Shown here: positions 53,253 through 63,456 of the stretch, piece after piece
Position numbering within the stretch: the stretch's first letter is position 1
Layout of the letters: each line of letters opens with the position of its first letter
Assembly: GCF_003063295.1 (NCBI RefSeq)
Contig: NZ_MUXF01000019.1
Span: 367,919-431,918 of the forward strand
Length of the DNA: 64,000 bases
Source of the DNA: Arcobacter lacus
GTDB taxonomy: Bacteria > Campylobacterota > Campylobacteria > Campylobacterales > Arcobacteraceae
Reading direction: 5' to 3'
The notes under the pieces: model-generated
What the model was told of the DNA's origin: nothing
What the model saw: only the letters and a program-made list of their open reading frames with translations
Database searches by the model: none
Translations under genes and position numbers: made by a program

Positions 53253-54491
53253 ATGCAAGAGTTTTTACAAGAGGCTAAAAACAGTAGTCGAATTATTGCA
53301 AATCTAGGCTCTGCACAAAAAAATAGAGTTCTAAATGAAATGGCAGATGCTTTAATAGAACACTCTTCTTTCATTCTCTCTCACAATCAAAAAGATATGG
53401 ATGAAGCAAGAGTAAATAACTTAAATGAAGCCTTACAAGATAGACTTCTTCTAACAGAAAAACGAATTCAAGATATGGCAATTGCAATTAGACAAATTGC
53501 ATCACAACAAGACCCTTTAGGTAAAATTTTAGATGGTTGGGTTACAAAAGATGGTTTAAATATTCAAAAAGTATCTATTCCTATTGGAGTAATTGGAATC
53601 ATTTATGAAAGCCGTCCAAATGTTACAAGTGATACTGCTGCACTTTGTTTTAAAAGTGGAAATGTTTGTGTTTTAAAAGGTGGAAAAGAAGCTGAAAACT
53701 CAAACAAAGCAATAGCTACAATTTTAAGAGAAGTACTAAGAAAAAACAATCTTCCTGAATATGCTATTTCATTACTTCCTGATTCAAGTAGAGAAGGTGT
53801 TGCAAAACTAATAAAACAGGACAAATATGTAGATTTAATTGTTCCAAGAGGTGGAGAAGCACTTATTAGATTTGTGAGTGAAAACTCATCAATTCCAGTA
53901 ATTAAACACGATAAAGGAATTTGTCATATTTTTATAGACCAAGATGCGAATATTACAAAAATATTTGACATTGTTGTAAATGCAAAATGCCAAAAACCAA
54001 GTGCTTGTAACTCAATAGAAACTTTATTAATTCATACAAATATTGCAGCATTAATTTTAAGTGGTTTAGTTGAAACTCTTAGTCTTCACGGAACAATCTT
54101 AAAAGGTTGCCCTGAAACTTTACAACACATAAACGCAATTCCTGCAACATTAGAAGATTTTGATACAGAATATTTAGCAAACGTTTTAAACATAAAAATT
54201 GTAGCAAATGTTGATGAAGCAATCACACATATTCAAAGACATGGTTCTGGACACTCTGAATCAATCTTAAGTGAAAACTACACGACAATAAATAAATTTT
54301 TAAGTGAAGTTGATGCTGCTTGTGTTTATGCAAATGCTAGTACAAGATTTACAGATGGTGGAGAGTTTGGACTTGGAGCTGAAGTTGGCATTTCTACAAA
54401 TAAACTTCATTCAAGAGGTCCTATGGGAATAGAAGATTTAACGACATTCAAATACAAAATCTACGGACAAGGTCAAGTAAGAAAAGGATAA
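53253..54491 (+). CDS. proA: gamma-glutamyl phosphate reductase
   Basis: A 412-residue aldehyde-dehydrogenase-fold enzyme of proline synthesis. IGVIYESRPNVTSD, IVPRGGEALI, the catalytic Cys in KCQKPSACNS and GGEFGLGAEVGISTNKLHSRGPMG are ProA landmarks. Reduces glutamyl-5-phosphate with NADPH. ATG follows AGGAAAG. It overlaps the next gene by 1 bp; proB is not in the window. Confidence 0.95.
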   Translation: MQEFLQEAKNSSRIIANLGSAQKNRVLNEMADALIEHSSFILSHNQKDMDEARVNNLNEALQDRLLLTEKRIQDMAIAIRQIASQQDPLGKILDGWVTKDGLNIQKVSIPIGVIGIIYESRPNVTSDTAALCFKSGNVCVLKGGKEAENSNKAIATILREVLRKNNLPEYAISLLPDSSREGVAKLIKQDKYVDLIVPRGGEALIRFVSENSSIPVIKHDKGICHIFIDQDANITKIFDIVVNAKCQKPSACNSIETLLIHTNIAALILSGLVETLSLHGTILKGCPETLQHINAIPATLEDFDTEYLANVLNIKIVANVDEAITHIQRHGSGHSESILSENYTTINKFLSEVDAACVYANASTRFTDGGEFGLGAEVGISTNKLHSRGPMGIEDLTTFKYKIYGQGQVRKG

Positions 54492-56383
54492 TGATGAGAA
54501 ATAAGGTTTTTTTAACATTTTTAAGTGCACTATCAGTGCTGTTTTTTTGGCATTATGTAGGTACAAAAGTTATATTAAAAGATGACTCTTCAAAATCTTT
54601 TTCTAAACTTCAATGTGTCTCTTATGCTCCATTTACAAAAGATGAATCACCATACTCTTTTGAGAAAGGTTTAGTTCTAAAAGAAGAAAATATTAGAAAA
54701 GATTTAGAACTTTTTTCTAAGTATACAAATTGTATTAGAACTTATTCTACTGTTGGATTAGAACTTATTCCTAAAGTTGCAAAAGAGTTAAATATGCAAA
54801 TGTTAATGGGTGCATGGATAGGAAAAAGTGATAAAGATGCAAGAAAAGAAATAGATACTTTAATCCAACTTGCAACTGAATACAAAGACATTGTAAAAGC
54901 AGTAATTGTAGGAAATGAAGTTTTATTAAGAGGTGATTCTTCTGAGCAAAGACTTCACGATTTTATAGTTGAAGTAAAAACTGCACTTCCTGATACTCCT
55001 GTAACTTATGCTGATGTTTGGGAATATTGGCTTAAATATCCAAAAATCAAAGAAGTTACTGATTTTGTAACTATTCATATTTTACCTTATTGGGAAGATG
55101 ATCCACAAAATATACATGATTCAATAGAACACTTAGCAAATGTAAGAATGGAAGTTGAAAAAGAGTTAGGAACTTCAAATATTCTAATTGGGGAGACAGG
55201 TTGGCCAAGCGAAGGAAGAGCAAGAGAAGATGCTATGCCTAGTAAAATAAATCAAGCTATGTTTGTAAGAGATTTTGTAAAATTAGCTGAAGAAAAAAAC
55301 TGGAATTACAATATAATTGAAGCAGTTGATCAACCTTGGAAAAGAGTAAATGAAGGTGCTGTTGGTGGATTCTGGGGATTATTTGACAAAGATAGAGGAG
55401 ATAAAAGTGTATTTAAAGGTGATGTTTCAAACTTCCCAAATTATACATATTTAGCATTTGGTTCACTATTTTTAGTATTAGCTTTCTCTTATACAATGTT
55501 AAGAAAAAAAGTATTTTCAATGACAAAAATAGCTACTTTTACTATTATAAATACTATTTTTGCTATTTTATTTATGCTTCAAGTTGAACAATATCATGTA
55601 ATAACGAGAAACTTCTTTGAGTTTATTTGGGCAATTTTACTTCTTGGAACTCAAATTTTCGTATATTATTTTATGTTAGCATACATCTTAAGAAAAAAAC
55701 AAAGTGATGTAATTCCTTCAATGTTCTTTTATGCATCGGCATTCTTTGCATTTATTATGACTACAAATTTAGCATTTAACGGAAGATATGAAAACTTTGA
55801 AATTTATGGATTTGTAATCTTAGCTGTTTCATTTTTATGGTTATATATTTCAAGATTCAGCCAACTTCAATTTGGTAAATTTGAAAAACTTTTATCTTTA
55901 GTTTTAGTTATAAATACAATTATAGTTTTCTATAACGAAACTTCTTTAAATATTTTTTCAAATATTTGGGTTATTTTATCTTTAATTTTTGCGTTTATCC
56001 TATACAAAGGTACAACAAAAGAGATTAAAATCACAGATTTAAAAGAGATTGTAGTTTATACTTTAATTTTTGCAATTGGTGTTTATCTATTTAAAATAGG
56101 ATTTGTTTCAAATAAAGCTTTAGCAAATGCTTGTAATATTGATTCAAAAGGAATAGCTTGTGGAATAAAAGACTTTATGGGACACTCGATATATTTTGGT
56201 TATGTTGGTTTTGTATCGCTGATTATTTCAATAATAGCTTTAGTTGTAAATACTAAAAAAACAAGTTTAGTTGCTCTATTCTTCGCAGTAGCTTCAACTA
56301 TTCTTTCTAATACATTCTTAGGTGCTGTTTCATTTATAATAGTTGCCTACATTCTTACAAAAGAAAATAAAAAACTAGTTTAA
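54491..56383 (+). CDS. GH17 glycoside hydrolase fused to a multi-pass membrane domain
   Basis: A 630-residue protein: TM1 about 8-24, then a GH17 (beta-1,3-glucanase-like) domain (about 38-310) with VGNEVL (acid/base Glu) and IGETGWPS (nucleophile Glu), then about ten TM helices (about 315-625). It starts at the last base of the proA stop, so expression is coupled. The GH17 domain should face the periplasm. Relatives act on periplasmic or capsular beta-glucans; no glucan synthase lies nearby. Confidence 0.85.
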   Translation: MMRNKVFLTFLSALSVLFFWHYVGTKVILKDDSSKSFSKLQCVSYAPFTKDESPYSFEKGLVLKEENIRKDLELFSKYTNCIRTYSTVGLELIPKVAKELNMQMLMGAWIGKSDKDARKEIDTLIQLATEYKDIVKAVIVGNEVLLRGDSSEQRLHDFIVEVKTALPDTPVTYADVWEYWLKYPKIKEVTDFVTIHILPYWEDDPQNIHDSIEHLANVRMEVEKELGTSNILIGETGWPSEGRAREDAMPSKINQAMFVRDFVKLAEEKNWNYNIIEAVDQPWKRVNEGAVGGFWGLFDKDRGDKSVFKGDVSNFPNYTYLAFGSLFLVLAFSYTMLRKKVFSMTKIATFTIINTIFAILFMLQVEQYHVITRNFFEFIWAILLLGTQIFVYYFMLAYILRKKQSDVIPSMFFYASAFFAFIMTTNLAFNGRYENFEIYGFVILAVSFLWLYISRFSQLQFGKFEKLLSLVLVINTIIVFYNETSLNIFSNIWVILSLIFAFILYKGTTKEIKITDLKEIVVYTLIFAIGVYLFKIGFVSNKALANACNIDSKGIACGIKDFMGHSIYFGYVGFVSLIISIIALVVNTKKTSLVALFFAVASTILSNTFLGAVSFIIVAYILTKENKKLV

Positions 56384-56387
56384 TAAA

Positions 56388-56412
56388 ATAGCTTGAGTTT
56401 TTCTCAAGCTAT
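56388..56412. terminator. bidirectional terminator
   Basis: ATAGCTTGAG / CTCAAGCTAT around TTTTT, between the convergent GH17 gene and the gene at 56412. Confidence 0.75.
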
Positions 56413-57059
56413 TATCTTTTTACAGGATTTGCATATTCTGCTTCATCTTCTCCACCACCAATAATTGCTTCTATTTTTTGTACTGGAAAATTTGGAAGTT
56501 TAAATTTATCATCTTTTATATCAATATTAAAAGTTGCACTTTTTGCCATTTGCATTTGTACAACACCTAAAGACTTACTTATTTGTTTTAAAGGAACACT
56601 ATTGTAAACCCAGATTTTATTTTCACCAAGTTGCCAAACATCACATTTATATCCTAAAATAGTTTCTGTTCCTAAATACTTTGCACCCATTTGAGTAAAA
56701 GTATCACGATTTTTTATATTTTGTACAGGATTATCTTCATCTAAAACTAACTTTTGAGAATAAATCATTTCATCATCAAAATCAGCTGTATATAAAGTAT
56801 CTTTAACTATTTTTGAAATAGTTCTTTCCGTTTCTTGTTCTCCTGCAATAATTTGAGTAGTTTTTTCATCTATTAACTCAACATTACCGAAATCCTTAAA
56901 AATAAGCTTACTTGAGCCATTTATGCTACCATTTGCTTTACCATTATCTCCAACAATTTCATATTCAACAATTCCTGATTTTATCTCATATCTATTTCCT
57001 GCAAATAACTGAGTAAATCCCACTAACAAAAATAAAAAACAAAAATTAACCTTCTTCAC
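56412..57059 (-). CDS. exported protein of unknown function
   Basis: A 215-residue protein with signal peptide (ending LFA). Beta-rich, with GTETILGYKCDVWQ and IWVYNSVPLKQ, features of the DUF4412-like exported family. The C-terminus is acidic (GGGEDEAEYA). Function unknown. Confidence 0.65.
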   Translation of the reverse strand: MKKVNFCFLFLLVGFTQLFAGNRYEIKSGIVEYEIVGDNGKANGSINGSSKLIFKDFGNVELIDEKTTQIIAGEQETERTISKIVKDTLYTADFDDEMIYSQKLVLDEDNPVQNIKNRDTFTQMGAKYLGTETILGYKCDVWQLGENKIWVYNSVPLKQISKSLGVVQMQMAKSATFNIDIKDDKFKLPNFPVQKIEAIIGGGEDEAEYANPVKR

Positions 57060-57179
57060 ACTTTTTCCTTAATTAAACTTATAAAATTATACAAATAATA
57101 ATAAAAATAAGCAATATATTTTATACCACCAAATGAACACTTTTTTTATTTAAAATACAAAAAAATAAAAGGAGTTTTT

Positions 57180-58493
57180 ATGTCTTATTCGAAAAGAAGA
57201 TACTTAGTTTATATTTTAATTACCATTTTTGTACTATTTTCACCATTTATTACAATAAATGATAATCATCTTCTATTATTATCATTTGAAAGATTACAAT
57301 TTCACTTTCTAGGAATTGTTTTTAATGTAAGTGAACTTTATGTTATGCCATTTTTACTAATGTTTTTATTCATTGGTATATTTGCAATGACTTCAATGTT
57401 AGGAAGAATTTGGTGTGGATGGGCATGTCCTCAAACTATTTTTAGAGTAATTTATAGAGATTTAATCGAAAGTACAATTCTAGATTTAAGAAGAATCAAA
57501 AATAAACAAAAAGATATAGATTATTCAAAAAAATCAAATCAATTTAAAAAATATATTTCTTTATTTTTATGGTTGATTATTACTTTAGTTATATCATCGA
57601 ACTTTATGCTTTATTTTGTTCCACCAGAAGATTTTTTTCTTTATTTGCAAGAACCTTTTGAACATAGTTTTATGATTTTATTTATTATAAGTGTTGCACT
57701 ATTTTTAGTTTATGATATCGTTTTTATGAAAGAGAATTTTTGTGTTTATGTTTGTCCTTATTCAAGAATTCAATCTGTTTTATATGATGATAATACAAAA
57801 CAAGTAACTTACAATTTTAATCGTGGTGGAAAAGTTTATCAAGGTGGTATTAAATCAATATTTAAAGAAAAAGAGTGGTCAAATAACGAAGAGTGTACAA
57901 CTTGTGAAGCTTGTGTAAAAATATGTCCAACACATATTGATATAAGAAAAGGTTTACAAGTTGAATGTATAAATTGTCTTGAATGTAGTGATGCTTGTTC
58001 AACTGTTATGGGAAAACTAGGAAAACCAAGCTTAATTAACTGGGGAAGTACAAATAAAGTTATAAATAAACAAAAAGTATCTATTTTTACAAAAAGAAAT
58101 ACTACATATTTTGTTTCACTATTTTTATGTATTTTTCTAGCATTTTATTTTTCTCTTGAAAAAGAAAATTTCTTAGTAAATATAAATAAAACAACTGAAC
58201 TTTATAAAGTAACTGAAGATAAAAAAATAGTAAATAACTATATATTAGGTGTTCATAATACTCAAGATGAAACTTTGACTTTTGACATAAAACTAAATGA
58301 TGATAACTTCAAAATAAAAAGATTTGAGAAGTTTTCACTTGAAGCTGGAAAAAGAGCTAAAAAAGTATTAATTATAGAAAGTGTTAATGATTTAAACAAT
58401 ATAAAAACAAAAAATATACCTATTTTCATAGAGATTTATTCTCAAGAAAAAGATTTTAAAGTTATAAGAAAACTGATTTTTTCAAAACCTTAA
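57180..58493 (+). CDS. ccoG: CcoG, cbb3 oxidase assembly ferredoxin
   Basis: A 437-residue membrane protein with five TM helices, CGWACPQTIF, CVYVCPYSRIQ, two 4Fe-4S motifs CTTCEACVKICP and CINCLECSDACS (about 237-280), and a C-terminal periplasmic Ig-like domain. CcoG is a cupric reductase that supplies Cu(I) to cbb3 cytochrome oxidase. The ccoNOQP genes are not in the window. SD AAAAGGAG. Confidence 0.92.
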   Translation: MSYSKRRYLVYILITIFVLFSPFITINDNHLLLLSFERLQFHFLGIVFNVSELYVMPFLLMFLFIGIFAMTSMLGRIWCGWACPQTIFRVIYRDLIESTILDLRRIKNKQKDIDYSKKSNQFKKYISLFLWLIITLVISSNFMLYFVPPEDFFLYLQEPFEHSFMILFIISVALFLVYDIVFMKENFCVYVCPYSRIQSVLYDDNTKQVTYNFNRGGKVYQGGIKSIFKEKEWSNNEECTTCEACVKICPTHIDIRKGLQVECINCLECSDACSTVMGKLGKPSLINWGSTNKVINKQKVSIFTKRNTTYFVSLFLCIFLAFYFSLEKENFLVNINKTTELYKVTEDKKIVNNYILGVHNTQDETLTFDIKLNDDNFKIKRFEKFSLEAGKRAKKVLIIESVNDLNNIKTKNIPIFIEIYSQEKDFKVIRKLIFSKP

Positions 58494-58526
58494 AAATATA
58501 ATATGGAAATCTTCCATATTATATTT
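58494..58526. terminator. bidirectional terminator
   Basis: Perfect 15-bp arms AAATATAATATGGAA / TTCCATATTATATTT with a 3-nt loop, between ccoG and the gene at 58528. Confidence 0.7.
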
Positions 58527-58527
58527 A

Positions 58528-58797
58528 TTATATTAAACTTGAAAGCCACCCACTAAGTCTTTGTTTTAAATCTTGGCACTCATATTTAGCATCAAATATT
58601 TTTACTTTTATAACTAAATATAAAAAATATATTATGTAAAAAAATAGTGCTATCATACTAATAACAATAGAAATAAATAATCCTATATTAAATAAGTATT
58701 GTAAAAGCATTGCTACAGAATTTAATAAAAAAAGCCCTAAGATTAATATACTAAAAAATTTCAATTCACATTTAAAAAAAGTCTCATTTTTGCTCAT
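58528..58797 (-). CDS. small membrane protein of unknown function
   Basis: An 89-residue protein with two TM helices (about 12-31 and 38-60). It overlaps the gene before it by 14 bp. No family recognised. Confidence 0.55.
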   Translation of the reverse strand: MSKNETFFKCELKFFSILILGLFLLNSVAMLLQYLFNIGLFISIVISMIALFFYIIYFLYLVIKVKIFDAKYECQDLKQRLSGWLSSLI

Positions 58798-59143
58798 TTT
58801 TTGACTCTTTTTTAGATTTAATTAATTTTAATGGGAGAAATAACATAATTAATAACTTTAATAATAAACTTATTATTAATGAATAAATTATAAACTCAAA
58901 CCAAAGAAATTTATAGTACATTCCTATATCATATATAAAAAACAACACTATAAAAAATAACAACGTCATTAAACCAGCCCCACCAGTAGGAAATGAAAAA
59001 ATAAATTCTAACCATTTTGAAAGTCGATATCTACTTCCACAATTAGAACATTTTATTTCATTTGTAAAAGCTAGCCTATACCAATTCTTTAGTTTACTAA
59101 TTTTTGTTCCACATACTTCACATTCTTTAGTCAATAAATCCAT
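58784..59143 (-). CDS. membrane protein with zinc-ribbon N-terminus
   Basis: A 119-residue protein. CEVCGTK and CSNCGSR (about 8-38) form a four-cysteine zinc ribbon, followed by two or three TM helices and a Lys-rich tail. It resembles DUF983-like proteins in layout only. Co-transcribed with the gene at 58528. Confidence 0.6.
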   Translation of the reverse strand: MDLLTKECEVCGTKISKLKNWYRLAFTNEIKCSNCGSRYRLSKWLEFIFSFPTGGAGLMTLLFFIVLFFIYDIGMYYKFLWFEFIIYSLIISLLLKLLIMLFLPLKLIKSKKESKNEQK

Positions 59144-59216
59144 ATTTAATTTGCCTTTGATATTTTGAAATCAATTATCACTTTAGAAGTATAACAAAAA
59201 AATATAATAATTTTTT

Positions 59217-60548
59217 TTAAATAGCTTTTTCTATAAAGATGGAGAATTTAGCTCCATCTTTTATATTTTGAACTTGTAACTTTCCGCCAAAACTCTCTTC
59301 AATTATGATTTTTGATAAATAAAGCCCTATTCCAGTTCCTTCTTCTTTTGTAGAAAAATATGGTTCAAATATTTTTTTTAGATTTTTTGCTTTTATTCCA
59401 CCTGCATTATCTAAAATTTCTATTATAACCTCAGCACTTGAAGATACTACATTTATAGATATTTTTGGATTATGTCTATTTTTTAAAGCATCTATTGAAT
59501 TTGAAATCAAAGATAAAATAACTTGAGACAACTCATTTTTAACTCCAAAGATTTTTATATCTTCGAAAGTCTCAAATCTTAGATTCAAATTTATATTATC
59601 TTTTTGTAAGTCAGGATTTAAAATTGTAAGAGCATTTTGGATTGAGTCTTTTACTAAAAAATCATCTTTTTCTTTCTCTTGTAAATAAAACTCTTTAAAA
59701 TCATCTATTGTTTTTGATAAAAAACTCACCTGTTCATTTGCTTGATTTACCTTTTTATCAAAAAAAATCTTGTCTAATTTTTCACTTTCAAATCTCTTTT
59801 TTAGATTTATCAAAATATATGAAATATTATTTAGTGGTTGCCTAAATTGATGAGTTATATTTGCTATCATTTCACCTGATTTTACAAACTTTGATTGTTG
59901 TAAAATCATCTTTTCAAACTCTTTATTTTGTTTTTTTAAATCATTATATTTATATGCTATTGAGATTGTAAAAAGCATCGCTTCAAGAGCAAATACAACT
60001 AAAACTAAATCAAAATATCCCAAGCCAATATATCTATTTTTAAAATCAAAAATAAAAAGAACTATACAAAATACTGACCAACCTATTACATAAATAAGTG
60101 TCGGTTTAAAACCTTGTTTTAAATTAAAAATTATTGAAATAAATAAAATTGCATAAATAATAGTATAAGGTAAATATTCAAATAAAATATAGTGATAAAA
60201 AGCTGTTAGAATCACAACATTTAATAAAAATGTATTTAAAATCAACTCTTTATAGTTTGAAACTTTTGGTAAAAATTTTCCTTCATAATAATTTACTGCA
60301 AAAATTACTGCAAAAACAGAAGCTAAAACTAAAGAAAATTCTTGAACAAAATAACTAATTTGGTATAACTTACTATATGCAACTATATAAAACAAAGAAA
60401 AAATTTGCATAAAACAATAACTTATATAAAATATCTCTTTTGAATATATATATCTAATTAAGGTATATGCTATTGTCATTATTAAAATACCAAAAGTTAT
60501 ACCATAAAATATAATCTGGTTTATATCAAATTCCAATTTTATACCCAC
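59217..60548 (-). CDS. membrane sensor histidine kinase
   Basis: A 443-residue kinase with seven closely packed TM helices (about 10-205, 7TM-like sensor without a large periplasmic domain), a HisKA domain with the phospho-acceptor in NITHQFRQPLNN (about 230-241) and HATPase with NSIDAL, DNAGG and GTGIGLYLS. Its start overlaps the upstream response regulator gene by 23 bp, so the pair works together. Confidence 0.9.
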   Translation of the reverse strand: MGIKLEFDINQIIFYGITFGILIMTIAYTLIRYIYSKEIFYISYCFMQIFSLFYIVAYSKLYQISYFVQEFSLVLASVFAVIFAVNYYEGKFLPKVSNYKELILNTFLLNVVILTAFYHYILFEYLPYTIIYAILFISIIFNLKQGFKPTLIYVIGWSVFCIVLFIFDFKNRYIGLGYFDLVLVVFALEAMLFTISIAYKYNDLKKQNKEFEKMILQQSKFVKSGEMIANITHQFRQPLNNISYILINLKKRFESEKLDKIFFDKKVNQANEQVSFLSKTIDDFKEFYLQEKEKDDFLVKDSIQNALTILNPDLQKDNINLNLRFETFEDIKIFGVKNELSQVILSLISNSIDALKNRHNPKISINVVSSSAEVIIEILDNAGGIKAKNLKKIFEPYFSTKEEGTGIGLYLSKIIIEESFGGKLQVQNIKDGAKFSIFIEKAI

Positions 60549-61206
60549 TATTTGTAAGATTTTCTATCATATCTTTTTGAAGTTTTGTTTTAACATTTTT
60601 AACTAAAGTCTTTAAAGCATCTTTTGTCATCACACTATCAGACCAAATATAAGACTCAATTTCCTCGTATGTAACATATCTATTTTTATTTTTTATAAGC
60701 AGTTCTAAAAATAAAATCTCTTTTGCTCTTAGTTTAATAAGTTCATTTTTAATAACTAAAGTTTTATTAAAAGTATCAAAATATGAAGTTTCATCAAATT
60801 TTACGATATTTGAAATATCCTCTTCCAATGATTTTATACATAAAAGTAAAGCCTCTTCAAAATCTTTTTCATTTACTGGTTTTACTAAATATTTAACAAG
60901 TTGTAACTCTATTGCTTGGAGTAAATAATCTTTATCGCAAAATGCAGTAATAACTATTATTTGGCATTTTTTATCAATTTGGCGCACTCTTTTTACAAAC
61001 TCCAAACCATTTAATTTTGGCATTTGAATATCTGTTATAATAATTTGTGGTTTATATTTTTCATAAAGTTGTAATGCTGTTATAGCATTTGAAGCTTCAT
61101 AAATAGTATCAAAAAAGTTTTCTAAATATTCAATACCATTTTCTCTTGCTATATCATCATCTTCAACATATAAAACTTTTATATTTTTATTTATATTTTT
61201 TAACAT
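60526..61206 (-). CDS. response regulator with winged-helix output
   Basis: A 226-residue regulator: receiver (1-125) with EDDD, phospho-Asp in IIITDIQMPKLNG and VKYLVKPVNEKD, then an OmpR-like output with LRAKEILFLELLIKNKN, TKDALKTLVKNVKTKL and LTNSGYKI. First gene of the pair with the kinase above; diverges from the phosphomannomutase gene. Confidence 0.9.
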   Translation of the reverse strand: MLKNINKNIKVLYVEDDDIARENGIEYLENFFDTIYEASNAITALQLYEKYKPQIIITDIQMPKLNGLEFVKRVRQIDKKCQIIVITAFCDKDYLLQAIELQLVKYLVKPVNEKDFEEALLLCIKSLEEDISNIVKFDETSYFDTFNKTLVIKNELIKLRAKEILFLELLIKNKNRYVTYEEIESYIWSDSVMTKDALKTLVKNVKTKLQKDMIENLTNSGYKIGI

Positions 61207-61273
61207 TTTGTATTATATCTTATATATGATTATGCTAAAATTCCGCCTATGAAAAAATATTTAGACAGATTAA

Positions 61274-62680
61274 ATGATAAATAAAACAATTTTTAGACAA
61301 TATGATATTCGTGGTATTGTAAATGAGGATTTAACCTATGAAACAGCTAAATTAATTGGTTATTATTTAGGAGTTCATATAAAAGAAAAAGTATCAAAAC
61401 CATATATTGTTGTTGGTTATGATGTAAGAACTCACTCACAAATGCTTTTTGATGGCTTGATTTCAGGACTTAATCTATCAAATTGCAAAGTTTTAAATAT
61501 TGGACTAGTTGCAACTGGAGTAAACTATTTTGCCTCTTTTCAAGAATTTAATATAAATAATGAAAAAATAAAACCAACTGCTTCAATTATGATTACAGGA
61601 AGTCATAATGCCAAAAAATATAATGGTTTTAAAATCACTATAAATAATGAACCATTTTTTGGTGATGAACTAATCTCTTTATATGAAGAAATAGCAAAAA
61701 ATCCAAATATACAAATTCCAGATAATTTTTCTTTTTTTGAACTTGATGCTAAAAATTTATATATAGATTTTATGGTTAATCAGTTTTCACATCTAAAAGA
61801 TTTTAAAATTCCTTTTATTGTTGATTGTGGAAATGGTGTTGCAAACACTGTTTTATGTGACATTTTAGATAAATTAAATCTAAATTATAAAGGAATTCAT
61901 CTAAATCCAGATGGAGAGTTTCCAAATCATCATCCAGACCCAACAAATGAAAAAAATCTAGAAGATTTAAAAGCTCTATTAATTGATGATTACAATTTAG
62001 GTTTTGCCTATGATGGTGATGCAGATAGAATTGCAGTTTTAACTCAAAAATATAATATAAAAGGCGATATGTTAGCCCTACTTTTTTCAAAAACTATGAA
62101 AAATCCAGTAATCATTGGAGAAGTTACATATTCACAAAATATTTTTGAAGAGTTAAATCATGAAGCAAAAACAATTATGAATAAAACTGGTTATTCAAAT
62201 TTAAGACTAAAACTAAAAGAATTAAATGCTGATTTAGCAGCTGAAGTTTCAGGACATATATTCTTCAATGATAGATATTATGGGTATGATGATGCAATTT
62301 ATGCAACATTTAGAGTAATAGAACTTTTGTATGAAGGAATAAATCTAGATATTGAACTAGATAAACTTCCAAAAGTTTATACAAGTTCAAATATAGAAAT
62401 AAATGTAAATGAAAAAGATAAATTTTTAATCATAAAAAAAATTGATGAAAAATTAAAAACTATTCAAAGAGGTTTTCCAATAATCAAAGATATTGTTAAA
62501 ATAGACGGCCTTAGAATAAACTTTGAGTATGGTTTTGCTTTGATTCGTGCTTCAAACACAAATTCTGTAATAGTTACAAAATATGAAGCTACAAGCTACG
62601 CAACAGCTATTAGTTATAAAGTTGCTGTTGAAAATATTTTAAACGAGGTAATAAATGAAATTAATAGCTCTACAAATTAA
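61274..62680 (+). CDS. phosphomannomutase/phosphoglucomutase
   Basis: A 468-residue alpha-D-phosphohexomutase: FRQYDIRGIVNEDL at the start, phosphoserine loop TGSHNAKKYNGFK (about 103-115), Mg loop DGDADR (about 245-250), sugar loop AEVSGHIFF and a C-terminal phosphate loop RASNT. Interconverts hexose 1- and 6-phosphates for LPS and glycan precursors. It overlaps the amidase gene by 26 bp. Confidence 0.92.
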   Translation: MINKTIFRQYDIRGIVNEDLTYETAKLIGYYLGVHIKEKVSKPYIVVGYDVRTHSQMLFDGLISGLNLSNCKVLNIGLVATGVNYFASFQEFNINNEKIKPTASIMITGSHNAKKYNGFKITINNEPFFGDELISLYEEIAKNPNIQIPDNFSFFELDAKNLYIDFMVNQFSHLKDFKIPFIVDCGNGVANTVLCDILDKLNLNYKGIHLNPDGEFPNHHPDPTNEKNLEDLKALLIDDYNLGFAYDGDADRIAVLTQKYNIKGDMLALLFSKTMKNPVIIGEVTYSQNIFEELNHEAKTIMNKTGYSNLRLKLKELNADLAAEVSGHIFFNDRYYGYDDAIYATFRVIELLYEGINLDIELDKLPKVYTSSNIEINVNEKDKFLIIKKIDEKLKTIQRGFPIIKDIVKIDGLRINFEYGFALIRASNTNSVIVTKYEATSYATAISYKVAVENILNEVINEINSSTN

Positions 62681-63380
62681 AACATCAAATAATTTTCAAG
62701 AAAATCTTGATAATTTAAAAGAATTAATAAATTCATGCGAAGAAAACTCTTTAATTTTAGCTCCTGAATTAGCTTTGAGTGGATTTTCTTATGATAGAAT
62801 GGATGAAGCTTCATCTTTTTCAATAAAAGCCATAGAAGAGATAAAAGAATTATCTACAAATAAAATTATTGCACTAACACTTATTATAAAAAAAGATGAA
62901 AACTTTTACAATACCCTAAATATTTTTCATAATCAAAAAATCATTCATACTCAATCAAAATTTAAACTTTTTCCCTTAGGTGATGAATTAACTCATTTCA
63001 AATCTGGAAATTTAGAAGATATTAAAATCATAAATATAAATGGTCTAAAAATTGCAACTTTAATATGCTTTGAACTTAGATTTCCAAAACTTTGGGAAAA
63101 AGTAAAAGGTGCAGATATTATCTTGAATCCTGCGATGTGGGGAATAAAAAGAAAAGACCATTATGAATCTATTTCTAAAGCTTTAGCTTTAGTAAATCAA
63201 TGTTTTGTAATTGCGTGTAATAGTGCAGATGATAATATGGCAAAAGGAAGTGCAATTATTAGTCCATTTGGAAATGTTATAAAAGATGATAACAAAAATA
63301 AAATTGAAACAACTTTTGATATTGAAGAGATAAAAAAAGTAAGGAGATATATTGATATAGGCTTAAATACGACTCTTTAA
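62655..63380 (+). CDS. carbon-nitrogen hydrolase (nitrilase superfamily)
   Basis: A 241-residue amidase fold with the Glu-Lys-Cys triad: E in APELALSGF (about 42), K in SKFKLFP (about 106) and C in LICFELRFPKLW (about 139). SD GAGG lies inside the mutase gene end. Probably hydrolyses a small amide such as an omega-amide; the substrate is not evident. Confidence 0.88.
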   Translation: MKLIALQIKTSNNFQENLDNLKELINSCEENSLILAPELALSGFSYDRMDEASSFSIKAIEEIKELSTNKIIALTLIIKKDENFYNTLNIFHNQKIIHTQSKFKLFPLGDELTHFKSGNLEDIKIININGLKIATLICFELRFPKLWEKVKGADIILNPAMWGIKRKDHYESISKALALVNQCFVIACNSADDNMAKGSAIISPFGNVIKDDNKNKIETTFDIEEIKKVRRYIDIGLNTTL

Positions 63381-63456
63381 AAATTTCTCTACAATTATTA
63401 CACAATTATAAAATATACTCTTATTAATTATATAAAAAATTAAAAGGAGTAAAACA

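Noticed and set aside
61815-62090. 91-residue His/Leu-rich minus-strand frame in the phosphomannomutase gene
   Set aside because: Antisense shadow of a conserved enzyme gene, of biased composition.
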